A stretch of DNA of 16,698 nucleotides from the NCBI GenBank assembly GCA_003501385.1, contig DNPN01000219.1, positions 4,603-21,300 on the forward strand. Direction: 5' to 3'. Positions within the stretch are counted from its first letter, which is position 1; each line of letters starts with the position of its first letter. Of this stretch, positions 7,185 through 13,430 are shown one piece after another. Under the pieces are notes generated by a model. The model was not told the origin of the DNA. It saw only the letters and a list, made by a program, of their open reading frames with translations, and did not search any database. Made by a program: the position numbers and the translations under genes. Source of the stretch: Rhizobium sp. Its GTDB lineage: Bacteria; Pseudomonadota; Alphaproteobacteria; Rhizobiales; Rhizobiaceae.

Positions 7185-7678
7185 TGATCCGGCCGGAGAA
7201 GGCGGGCGACGAAGAGGCCATCAGCGCCGTGACAATGGCCGCCTTTGCCGGGAAAACCTATAGTGAGCAGACGGAACATCTGATCATTGATCGGTTGCGC
7301 CGGGCGGGCGTGTTGAGCCTTTCTCTCGTTGCCGTGGATGGTGAAAACATTATCGGCCATATCGCCTTTTCACCGCTGACATTGTCGGGCGGAGAGGCGG
7401 GATGGTTCGGCCTTGGCCCTTTGTCGGTTTTGCCGTCCCGCCAGCGGCAAGGAGTAGGGCGCAGCCTTTTGAATGCCGGCCTTGAACAGCTAAAAATGAG
7501 GGGAGCCAGCGGTTGTTGTCTGCTTGGCTCACCCCAATATTATGGTGCTTTCGGTTTCGTGAACGTTCCACACCTTGTTTTACCCGACGTTCCGCCGCAA
7601 TATTTCCAAGTGTTGGCTTTCTCAGGGCTGATTCCCAGCGGAACAGTCGCTTTCCACCGTGGATTTTATGGCGAATAA
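7181..7678 (+). CDS. GNAT family N-acetyltransferase (YhbS-like)
   Basis: This is a 165-residue acyl-CoA-dependent acetyltransferase of the GCN5-related family. The acetyl-CoA binding motif is clear near residues 83-97: LSVLPSRQRQGVGRSLL, with the R/Q-x-x-G-x-G/A pattern. Further on are GCCLLGSPQYYGAFGF and the C-terminal AFSGLIPSGTVAFHRGFYGE, typical of the YhbS group. The start codon sits in ATGA over the glmS stop, and a second ATG follows at 7184. The overlap implies translational coupling with glmS, and the DUF502 gene begins 18 bases after its stop. The acceptor substrate cannot be read from the sequence. The setting next to glmS allows an amino-sugar or cell-envelope role, but this is only inference. 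Confidence 0.85.
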   Translation: MMIRPEKAGDEEAISAVTMAAFAGKTYSEQTEHLIIDRLRRAGVLSLSLVAVDGENIIGHIAFSPLTLSGGEAGWFGLGPLSVLPSRQRQGVGRSLLNAGLEQLKMRGASGCCLLGSPQYYGAFGFVNVPHLVLPDVPPQYFQVLAFSGLIPSGTVAFHRGFYGE

Positions 7679-7696
7679 CCAATTGAAACGGATAAA

Positions 7697-8404
7697 ATGA
7701 CCGAAAAACCCGAGATCATTTCGTTTGCCAGCCGCCTGCGGACCAATTTTCTCACAGGCATGATTATCTGTGCGCCGCTGGCCATTACCATCTGGTTGAC
7801 GTTTACCTTCATTGATTGGGCCGATAGCTGGGTTACGCCCTATATTCCGCAGCGATATAATCCGCAGTATTATTTCAACATCACCATTCCCGGCACCGGG
7901 CTTTTGGTGGCGGTGATCTGTATCACCATCATCGGTTTTCTGGGTCGCAATCTGGTTGGCCGCTCGGTTGTCAATTTTGGCGAATCTCTGCTCAACCGCA
8001 TGCCTTTGGTGCGCACGCTGCACAAAAGCCTGAAGCAGATTTTTGAAACGGCGCTGAAGGAAAAATCCAACTCCTACAAGAAGGTCGGATTGGTGGAATT
8101 CCCAAGCCCCGGCATGTGGGCGCTGGTGTTTGTGGCCACCGAAGCCACGGGCGAAATTGCAGCCAAGTTGAACACCAATGGCGAAGAAATGGTGGCCGTC
8201 TTCATGCCGCCAACGCCGGTGCCGACGGCTGGTTTTTTGATGTTTGTGCCAAAAAGCAAACTGAAAATTCTGGAAATGACGCCAGAAGAAGGCGCAAAAC
8301 TGTTGATTTCCGGCGGTTTGGTTATGCCTGATTGGGTTGTTGTTGGCGACGGCACAGAAATAACAAAACCAAGCAGCCCGTTGCTGAACAAAAAAGCCAG
8401 CTAA
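7697..8404 (+). CDS. DUF502 family inner-membrane protein
   Basis: This is a 235-residue membrane protein of the DUF502 family, function unproven. Two transmembrane helices are visible near the N-terminus: about residues 19-41 (LTGMIICAPLAITIWLTFTF) and about 66-86 (GLLVAVICITIIGFLG). The soluble remainder has family blocks NRMPLVRTLHKSLKQI, GLVEFPSPGMWALVFVA, VFMPPTPVPTAGFLMFVP and EGAKLLISGGLVMPD. The ribosome site is weak (GGATAAA directly before the ATG), so coupling to the GNAT gene upstream is likely. It probably ends the glmS transcription unit. As I recall, in related rhizobia the next gene is recG in convergent orientation; here the phytase-like gene and the methyltransferase islet lie between. 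A weak hairpin, AAAGCC/GGCTTT, spans its stop codon. Confidence 0.88.
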   Translation: MTEKPEIISFASRLRTNFLTGMIICAPLAITIWLTFTFIDWADSWVTPYIPQRYNPQYYFNITIPGTGLLVAVICITIIGFLGRNLVGRSVVNFGESLLNRMPLVRTLHKSLKQIFETALKEKSNSYKKVGLVEFPSPGMWALVFVATEATGEIAAKLNTNGEEMVAVFMPPTPVPTAGFLMFVPKSKLKILEMTPEEGAKLLISGGLVMPDWVVVGDGTEITKPSSPLLNKKAS

Positions 8405-8416
8405 TCTTCTGGGGCT

Positions 8417-8450
8417 TTGTCACGCCTCTGTCATTTCCGCACCCTAATGG
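8417..8450 (+). promoter_or_regulatory. PhoB box and -10 element before the phytase-like gene
   Basis: TTGTCAC (8417-8423), 4 bases GCCT, then CTGTCAT (8428-8434): two 7-bp direct half-sites with an 11-bp period. Against the known PhoB consensus CTGTCAT-N4-CTGTCAT, 12 of 14 positions match. TAATGG at 8445-8450 lies 10 bases after the second half-site, the same spacing to the -10 as in the classic E. coli phoA promoter. The downstream gene encodes a secreted phytase-like protein, so phosphate-starvation control makes sense. The match is seen; PhoB binding is inferred. Confidence 0.75.
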
Positions 8451-8466
8451 GAGCGGGAGGGGTGCG
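8438..8466 (+). promoter_or_regulatory. Leader hairpin downstream of the PhoB box
   Basis: CGCACCC (8438-8444) and GGGTGCG (8460-8466) are perfect complements with a 15-nt loop. The left arm overlaps the spacer of the proposed promoter, so the structure would form in DNA or in a read-through transcript, not in the PhoB-driven RNA. GAAAAA follows at once. A second small dyad, TTGCCA-T-TGGCAA, lies at 8485-8497. Either could be an operator; nothing identifies the protein. Confidence 0.25.
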
Positions 8467-8537
8467 AAAAATCATAACGTTTCGTTGCCATTGGCAATGG
8501 ATGTTCGCGCATCCCACCCTGTTATTGGAGGTTCGGG

Positions 8538-10016
8538 ATGAAAGTGTTTTCGTATAAAGCGGCGTTTCTTGCTGCGGGTGTTGCCTTGTCTTGCGTCAGC
8601 GGCGCGTGGGCCGAAGGCTCTGTGACCGCAAACGGTGTTACAATTGTCAACCACGGCCTCGTTGCCATCGGGCGCATTCCGGCCAGCCAGAAAGACAAAT
8701 TCGGCGAAACCTTTGGCTCTGGCTCCGGCATGGCGCTGGACCTCACCAAGTGGAAAAAGGACGGCAACGGCTATTCCGGCTCCCTGCTTCTGTTGCCAGA
8801 TCGTGGCTACAATGTTGAAGGCACCACCGATTACAACGACCGCATGAACCGCGTTGATTTTCATCTGACACCTGCCCCTACGGACGCTACCTTACCCAAC
8901 GATAAGCAACAGACAGGAATGGACGCCAAGCTGGCGGACACCATTCTTCTGACCGACAACAAGGGCAAGTCCTTCACAGGTCTTGATCCCGAATCCGGAG
9001 TTCGCGCTGCTGAAGGCAAGCTGCCCGTTTTGCCGCAAGCGACCACGGGGAAAGTCTCGCTTGACCCTGAAGCTGTTGTGCGTCTGGCAGATGGCTCGAT
9101 GATGATCAGCGATGAATACGGCCCCTACATCTACCATTTCTCGGCAGATGGCAAAATGATCTCGGCCACGCAGCCACCTAAGGCATTTTTGCCCATGCGC
9201 AAAGGCGAGATCAATTTCTCGTCCAACAATGTCGGCGATGGCGGCAAGAAGCCCGATCCTAAAGACCCGGATACGGGCCGCCAGAACAATCAGGGCTTTG
9301 AGGGCCTGTCTCTGACGCCCGATGGCAAGTTTCTAATTGCCCTTTTGCAATCAGCAACCCGTCAGGATGGCGGCGATAGCAGCTCAACCCGCATGAACAC
9401 CCGCGCGCTGGTGTATGACGCTTCTAATATGGACCAGCTGAAGCTGGTGCATGAATATGTCGTGCCTCTGCCAACCTTTGACAACAAGGGCAAGGTTGCC
9501 GTTGCCGCCCAGAGCGAAATTCTGGCGCTGTCCGACAAAACCTTCCTGATGCTGGCCCGCGACAGCAACAACGGTCAGGGCCTCAAGGGCGACACCTCCG
9601 TTTACCGTAAAATCGACCTTGTGGATGTCTCCGGTGCCACCGACATTGCCAACACCGAGTTTGATGGCGTGAAGCCAGTTGCCCCCAAGGGCGTGGTGGA
9701 CGCATCGGTCAAGGTGGCAGCTGTCACCCCGTTCATCGACATCAACAATGCCAAGGACCTCGCCCGCTTCGGCCTGCACAATGGCGCACCAAACGACAAG
9801 AACAACCTCTCGGAAAAGTGGGAAGCCATGTCGATTGCCCCGGTGCTCGACCCTGCAAACCCGGACGATTACTTCTTGTTCATCGCCAATGACAACGACT
9901 TCCTGACGCAGGATGGCTATCAGGTTGGTGCCGCCTATAAGGCTGAAGGTGGCGCGGATGTGGATACCATGTTCCAGGTATTTCGCGTGACTTTGCCGGG
10001 TGTGGCGAAGAAGTGA
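8538..10016 (+). CDS. Secreted phytase-like (esterase-like) protein
   Basis: This 492-residue protein carries the phytase-like/esterase-like beta-propeller domain (Pfam PF13449 type, assigned by eye). A Sec signal peptide is clear: MKVFSYK, hydrophobic core AAFLAAGVALSCVSG, cleavage after AWA (residue 25). Domain landmarks are LLLPDRGYN, LADGSMMISDEYGPYIYHF, NNQGFEGLSLTPDGKFLIAL near 250-270, and KWEAMSIAPVL with YFLFIANDNDF near the C-terminus. TTGGAGG six to seven bases before ATG 8538 is a strong ribosome site. The gene stands alone, with a PhoB box in front and a hairpin behind, which supports release of phosphate from organic phosphate in the periplasm. Family members are not all proven phytases, so phosphodiesterase or other esterase activity is possible. 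Confidence 0.88.
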   Translation: MKVFSYKAAFLAAGVALSCVSGAWAEGSVTANGVTIVNHGLVAIGRIPASQKDKFGETFGSGSGMALDLTKWKKDGNGYSGSLLLLPDRGYNVEGTTDYNDRMNRVDFHLTPAPTDATLPNDKQQTGMDAKLADTILLTDNKGKSFTGLDPESGVRAAEGKLPVLPQATTGKVSLDPEAVVRLADGSMMISDEYGPYIYHFSADGKMISATQPPKAFLPMRKGEINFSSNNVGDGGKKPDPKDPDTGRQNNQGFEGLSLTPDGKFLIALLQSATRQDGGDSSSTRMNTRALVYDASNMDQLKLVHEYVVPLPTFDNKGKVAVAAQSEILALSDKTFLMLARDSNNGQGLKGDTSVYRKIDLVDVSGATDIANTEFDGVKPVAPKGVVDASVKVAAVTPFIDINNAKDLARFGLHNGAPNDKNNLSEKWEAMSIAPVLDPANPDDYFLFIANDNDFLTQDGYQVGAAYKAEGGADVDTMFQVFRVTLPGVAKK

Positions 10017-10029
10017 AATTAAGATACTG

Positions 10030-10057
10030 TGCGTGAGCGGAAACCTTCGCTCACGCA
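10030..10057 (+). terminator. Hairpin after the phytase-like gene, likely terminator
   Basis: TGCGTGAGCG (10030-10039) and CGCTCACGCA (10048-10057) pair perfectly over 10 bp with an 8-nt loop, 14 bases after the stop codon. The T-rich tail is displaced: ATTTGAT directly after, then TTTTCTTTT at 10071-10079. The stem is strong enough to end transcription or protect the 3' end. It also marks the right edge of normal-composition DNA before the AT-rich islet. Confidence 0.65.
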
Positions 10058-10079
10058 TTTGATCCCAATCTTTTCTTTT

Positions 10080-10219
10080 GTCACTTAAAGTGCATTATTT
10101 TTTTTAATTATATAAAAATTGCGTGTTATAAATAAAAAATCAACCAAATGGCGAGTATTTTTGTTCTCATCATGTCTCCGACTTAAGTCGTGACATTCTC
10201 ATTGTGGGGACTTAAATAA
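10080..10219 (+). promoter_or_regulatory. AT-rich upstream region of the winged-helix gene with ACTTAA palindromes
   Basis: This stretch contains CACTT-A-AAGTG (10082-10092), the perfect 12-bp palindrome CGACTTAAGTCG (10179-10190) and a further half-like copy GGACTTAAAT (10208-10217). All share ACTTAA. A run of A/T around 10094-10140 could supply a -10 element, but I cannot choose a single promoter. GGGGA at 10206-10210 is a plausible ribosome site, 9 bases before ATG 10220. The repeats suggest binding of a dimeric regulator, possibly the product of the gene itself. Confidence 0.4.
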
Positions 10220-10231
10220 ATGCCTGACGCA
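10218..10231 (+). repeat. Left copy of a 14-bp inverted repeat
   Basis: AAATGCCTGACGCA; the exact reverse complement is at 11207-11220. This copy covers the start codon and first codons of the winged-helix gene. Confidence 0.6.
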
Positions 10232-10531
10232 TTAGGACGTACTACGGAAAATGATTTCGCTCAGTCGGTTTTGCATATCTTATCTACAAAGCCCGGCGGA
10301 CAGGCAACTTTTCAGCAACTTTTTAGGGATTTGCCTAAATTAATTGTACTCACTACACAAGATCAGTCACCTTCTACCAGACGCCCTGGCGAGAGCTTCT
10401 GGCAGCAAAGAGTAAGAAATATTACTAGCCACAAAAATAATCCTAATAACTATATTGCCCGCGGTTATCTTTTGTCGATTAACAATGGTTTAAAGATTAC
10501 CCCGAAGGGGCGCAGCCATATTGGGCTTTAA
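10220..10531 (+). CDS. Small winged-helix-like protein
   Basis: This is a 103-residue protein that I do not recognise by name. Its second half has the look of a winged-helix DNA-binding fold as found in small phage proteins and as an accessory domain of some endonucleases: FWQQRVRNITSH (about 60-71), then NNYIARGYLLSINNGLKITP and KGRSHIGL, where the strand-turn-strand 'wing' ends in ITPKGR. No endonuclease motif such as PD-(D/E)XK is visible. There is no other Met in the frame, so ATG 10220 is the start. The stop overlaps the convergent methyltransferase stop by 4 bp. Regulation of the islet, or DNA recognition for the methyltransferase, are both possible; neither is shown. Confidence 0.65.
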   Translation: MPDALGRTTENDFAQSVLHILSTKPGGQATFQQLFRDLPKLIVLTTQDQSPSTRRPGESFWQQRVRNITSHKNNPNNYIARGYLLSINNGLKITPKGRSHIGL

Positions 10532-11154
10532 TTCTTCACGTCATAGTCGCCCTGTTGTTCAAGTTTGCGACGGCAGGGTGGAACCCAGGTAAGCGTAGGG
10601 CTAACGCCGATTTTTTCCTTTTCCCAAATAAACCACGCATAACCAGTAGCCGTAGACGCTTTTGCATCTACTCGTCCTTTGACCATAGGAACTCTTTCAG
10701 AAAATTGTGCAAATATAGTAGGAGGGTTATTGTTGAAAATTGTATTATATCTCCCAACACTTTCAAGAAACACAGTTCGGGCGAGAATTGCTACGCCTTT
10801 TTTTGCTACAATTAATGATCTGTGAACAAAGTCTTCCGCGAGGCGAAACGGAGGATTTGTAATGACCCAATCATGAGAAAGAGATTGATATGGGTAACTC
10901 AGAAAATCTCTTACTGGAGCAAAACCGTAATGAAATGCATCAGCAGACTCGACGGAACAAAAATACTCACTTAGGGGACGGGACATATATCCTCTACCGC
11001 AAGCAGGTTCCAGGCATGATAAATTCCGCACGTTATTTTTGCCAATTATGTTTTCGATTAGCGCTCTTGTAGCCCATGGCGGTGTTGGAAAATCATCAGC
11101 ACTGTCGGAGGCTTCGTGTCTTTGAGCCATAACAGCATGTGAGGTGTTTTGCAT
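10528..11154 (-). CDS. Phage-type N6-adenine DNA methyltransferase
   Basis: This 208-residue protein has the motifs of a small SAM-dependent DNA adenine methyltransferase. DDFPTPPWATRAL (residues 20-32) is the motif X-like N-terminal segment. LEPACGRGYM (48-57) is SAM-binding motif I, and DWVITNPPF (95-103) carries catalytic motif IV NPPF. The order X-I-IV fits the gamma class. The later block FSERVPMVKGR (151-161) and ASTATGYAWFIW (166-177) are, as I recall, typical of short phage and prophage methyltransferases, so it appears complete despite its length. No target-recognition domain is obvious. AAAGG lies about 7 bases before ATG 11154, and a promoter and palindrome lie further upstream. 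No cognate restriction enzyme is in the window, so this is probably an orphan methyltransferase. The recognition site is unknown. Confidence 0.88.
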   Translation of the reverse strand: MQNTSHAVMAQRHEASDSADDFPTPPWATRALIENIIGKNNVRNLSCLEPACGRGYMSRPLSEYFCSVESADAFHYGFAPVRDFLSYPYQSLSHDWVITNPPFRLAEDFVHRSLIVAKKGVAILARTVFLESVGRYNTIFNNNPPTIFAQFSERVPMVKGRVDAKASTATGYAWFIWEKEKIGVSPTLTWVPPCRRKLEQQGDYDVKN

Positions 11155-11175
11155 CGTAAGACCTTTGTGTAAACG

Positions 11176-11192
11176 TTAGGATTGCATCCTAA
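11176..11192. promoter_or_regulatory. 17-bp palindrome over the methyltransferase promoter
   Basis: TTAGGAT-TGC-ATCCTAA is a perfect inverted repeat with 7-bp arms, centred about 30 bases before the methyltransferase ATG. It covers the proposed -10 element (TAGGAT on the minus strand, 11186-11191) and the expected transcription start, an ideal place for a repressor. Confidence 0.55.
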
Positions 11193-11214
11193 TATGTGTT
11201 GTGCCTTGCGTCAG
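11186..11214 (-). promoter_or_regulatory. Candidate promoter of the methyltransferase gene
   Basis: Read on the minus strand: CTGACG (11214-11209) as -35, a 17-base spacer, and TAGGAT (11191-11186) as -10. The -35 lies inside the right 14-bp repeat and the -10 inside the palindrome. The hexamers are imperfect, but the spacing is ideal. Confidence 0.45.
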
Positions 11215-11220
11215 GCATTT
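11207..11220 (-). repeat. Right copy of the 14-bp inverted repeat
   Basis: TGCGTCAGGCATTT on the plus strand, the exact reverse complement of 10218-10231. It includes the candidate -35 of the methyltransferase. On the plus strand TGCCT/AGGCA followed by TTTTT (11202-11222) also makes a small terminator-like hairpin. Confidence 0.6.
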
Positions 11221-11230
11221 TTGTGACGTC

Positions 11231-13336
11231 TCACCCCGCCCGCAAAAATCGCACGGACTCATCCCGCCGCAGCAGATACAGCAAGGTTCGCACCGCTTCG
11301 CCGCGGGGTGAGGTTAAATCCGGGTCGCGATCTAGCAGATAGGCGGCATCTTTGCGGGCGATTTCCAGAAGGTCGGCGTGGGCTTCCATGCTGGCAATGC
11401 GAAAGCCGGGGGTGCCGGATTGGCGGGTGCCGAGCAATTCGCCTTCGCCGCGCAGTTTCAAATCCTCTTCTGCAATCAGAAAACCATCTTCGCTATCGCG
11501 CAGGATGGAGAGGCGGGCTTTTCCGGTTTCGCCAAGCGGGCCTTTGTAGAGCAGGATGCAGGAGGAGGCTTCGGCACCGCGCCCAACGCGCCCGCGCAAT
11601 TGGTGCAGCTGGGCCAAGCCAAAGCGTTCGGCGTGTTCAATCACCATAATGGTGGCGTCGGGCACATCCACGCCCACTTCCACCACGGTGGTGGCCACCA
11701 GCAGCCGGGTTTCGCCGTTTTTAAACGCCAGCATGGCGGCGTCTTTTTCCGCACCCGTCATGCGGCCATGGACGAGGCCAATGGGGGCTTTGATGGAGCG
11801 TGCCAGCGTATCGTGTCGCTCTTCGGCAGACATCAGATCGGATTCTTCCGATTCCTCCACCAGCGGGCAAATCCAATAGGCTTTTTTGCCATCGGCAATG
11901 GCGCTGCGCAGGCGACCCACAATGTCGGCGATGCGCTCGGTGGGTACCGTGACAGTCTGGATGGGTTTGCGGCCTGCGGGTTTCTCGGTGAGTTTTGACA
12001 CATCCATATCGCCAAAGGCGGCCAGCACCAGTGTGCGCGGAATGGGGGTGGCGGTCATCACCAGCATATGCGGTGAAATGCCCTTCGCGGTGAGGCGCAA
12101 ACGTTGATGCACGCCAAAGCGATGCTGTTCATCCACCACCGCCAGCAGCAGGTTTTTGTAGATGACTGTGTCTTGAAACAGCGCATGGGTGCCGATGATG
12201 ATCTGGGTCTCGCCAGAGGCGACACGCTCCAGAATCGACTCGCGCTCTTTGCCCTTGGTGCGGCCTGTCAGCACATCAAGGGTGATGCCTGCGGATGCCA
12301 CCATTTTGGCAATCGTTGCATGATGTTGGCGGGCGAGAATTTCCGTGGGAGCCATCAGCACGGCCTGCCCGCCGCTTTCCACCACGGCGGCCATGGCCAA
12401 CAGAGCCACCAGCGTTTTACCAGCACCGACATCGCCTTGCACAAGGCGCAGCATGCGGCTGTCGCTTTGCATGTCTTTCAAAATATCGGCAACAGCATCT
12501 TTCTGGCTGTTGGTGGGAGTAAAGGGCAGGGAGCCGAGAATGGCACCGCTCAAAACACCCGTTGGCGTCACAGGCGTGCCCGCCACCTTGCGCAAGCGCC
12601 GCCGCACCAGAGCCAGCGACACTTGTCCGGCCAGAAACTCATCATAGGCCAAGCGCCTGCGGGCAGGGGCTTGAGGGTCCACGTCTTTTTCATCACGGGG
12701 GCTGTGCAGCCGCTCGAAACTGGCTTTGGCGCTGGCAAAGCCCTGTTTGGCCACCAATGCCGGATCAATCCACTCGGGAAGTTCCGGCACGCGCTCCACG
12801 GCATGGTCAATGGCCTTGCGCAGTACTTTGGGCGAAAGCCCCGCCGTGAGCGGATAGACAGGCTCCACCAGCGGCATGGTGGCCGCCTCACTGGCTTTGA
12901 CCATAAAATCCGGATGCACCATAGAGGCGCGGCCATTAAACCAATCCACCTTGCCAGACACGGTGACGATTTCATCAATCGGCAGCGCCTTTTCCAGCCA
13001 AGCCGCCTTGGCGCGGAAGAAGGTCAGCGCCATTTCTCCCGTCTCGTCATGCAAAAATACGCGGTAGGGTGCGCTTTTGTTTTCCCGAGGCGGAGGGGTG
13101 TGCCGATCCACCCGGCCTGTCACCGTCACAATGGCACCTTGCGGGGCGCGGGCAATGCCGGGTTGGTTGCGCCGATCAATCAATCGCTGCGGTGCCAGAT
13201 AGAGCAGATCAACCACGCGGGCGTCATCGGCATCGTCGCTGCCCAGCAGGGTTGCCAGCAATTGCGCAAGCTTCGGCCCCACGCCGGAAAGCGTTGAAAC
13301 GGATGCAAAAAGTGGATCAAGTATGGTTGGGCGCAT
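11231..13336 (-). CDS. recG: ATP-dependent DNA helicase RecG
   Basis: RecG is a double-stranded DNA translocase that remodels stalled replication forks and Holliday junctions. The product is 701 residues, the usual size. I start at ATG 13336 because MRPTILDPLFASVSTLSGVGPKLAQLL is the family N-terminus; the frame is open further upstream but that part is not RecG-like. No clear ribosome site precedes it. The N-terminal wedge/OB domain covers about 50-160 (VTVTGRVDRHT). The motor shows Walker A GDVGAGKT near residue 303, DEQHRFGV near 400, MTATPIPRTL, VVEVGVDVP, and HQLRGRVGRG. The C-terminus has LLGTRQSGTPGFR and ends RRDESVRFLRAG. It is divergent from sdhE-mfd across 95 bp; the MTase start lies 76 bases beyond its stop. 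Confidence 0.97.
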   Translation of the reverse strand: MRPTILDPLFASVSTLSGVGPKLAQLLATLLGSDDADDARVVDLLYLAPQRLIDRRNQPGIARAPQGAIVTVTGRVDRHTPPPRENKSAPYRVFLHDETGEMALTFFRAKAAWLEKALPIDEIVTVSGKVDWFNGRASMVHPDFMVKASEAATMPLVEPVYPLTAGLSPKVLRKAIDHAVERVPELPEWIDPALVAKQGFASAKASFERLHSPRDEKDVDPQAPARRRLAYDEFLAGQVSLALVRRRLRKVAGTPVTPTGVLSGAILGSLPFTPTNSQKDAVADILKDMQSDSRMLRLVQGDVGAGKTLVALLAMAAVVESGGQAVLMAPTEILARQHHATIAKMVASAGITLDVLTGRTKGKERESILERVASGETQIIIGTHALFQDTVIYKNLLLAVVDEQHRFGVHQRLRLTAKGISPHMLVMTATPIPRTLVLAAFGDMDVSKLTEKPAGRKPIQTVTVPTERIADIVGRLRSAIADGKKAYWICPLVEESEESDLMSAEERHDTLARSIKAPIGLVHGRMTGAEKDAAMLAFKNGETRLLVATTVVEVGVDVPDATIMVIEHAERFGLAQLHQLRGRVGRGAEASSCILLYKGPLGETGKARLSILRDSEDGFLIAEEDLKLRGEGELLGTRQSGTPGFRIASMEAHADLLEIARKDAAYLLDRDPDLTSPRGEAVRTLLYLLRRDESVRFLRAG

Positions 13337-13374
13337 GATGGGTGAAAATGGAGCGACTTGGAGCGCAATGCAAG

Positions 13375-13404
13375 GCTGACAAGAAGGATTACAGGCGCTA
13401 TAGA
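13375..13404 (+). promoter_or_regulatory. Sigma-70 type promoter for sdhE-mfd
   Basis: GCTGACA (13375-13381) serves as -35 and CTATAGA (13398-13404) as -10, with 17 bases between the TGACA-type and TATAGA-type hexamers (CTGACA/TATAGA). This agrees well with the rhizobial housekeeping consensus CTTGAC-N17-CTATAT. It is the only good promoter in the recG/sdhE spacer. Confidence 0.65.
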
Positions 13405-13430
13405 GATGCATCAACAGGAAGGTATGCCCA

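Larger units (their letters stand above)
10071..11222. other. AT-rich accessory islet (winged-helix protein + DNA methyltransferase)
   Basis: Between the phytase-like gene and recG the base composition drops. I counted 25 G+C in the 60 bases at 10741-10800, against 36 in the 60 bases at 15241-15300 of mfd. The islet holds two convergent genes and several palindromes, and a perfect 14-bp inverted repeat (10218-10231 and 11207-11220) sits near its ends. No integrase, transposase or target-site duplication is visible. Composition and gene type suggest horizontal, perhaps phage-derived, origin. Confidence 0.6.

Noticed and set aside
8393..8418. Terminator across the DUF502 stop codon
   Set aside because: The stem AAAGCC/GGCTTT is weak, has a large loop, lacks a T-run and overlaps the PhoB box.
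10179..10215. True controller-protein (C-box) operator
   Set aside because: The GACTTAAGTC spacing differs from the usual GACT-N3-AGTC pairs, and the 103-residue protein does not look like the small helix-turn-helix controller family.
10220..11154. Complete restriction-modification system
   Set aside because: The 103-residue partner has no endonuclease motif and no other candidate enzyme is present, so only a methyltransferase is supported.
12104..13297. 397-codon plus-strand open frame within recG
   Set aside because: Opposite-strand shadow of recG with a composition typical of antisense reading; no motif.
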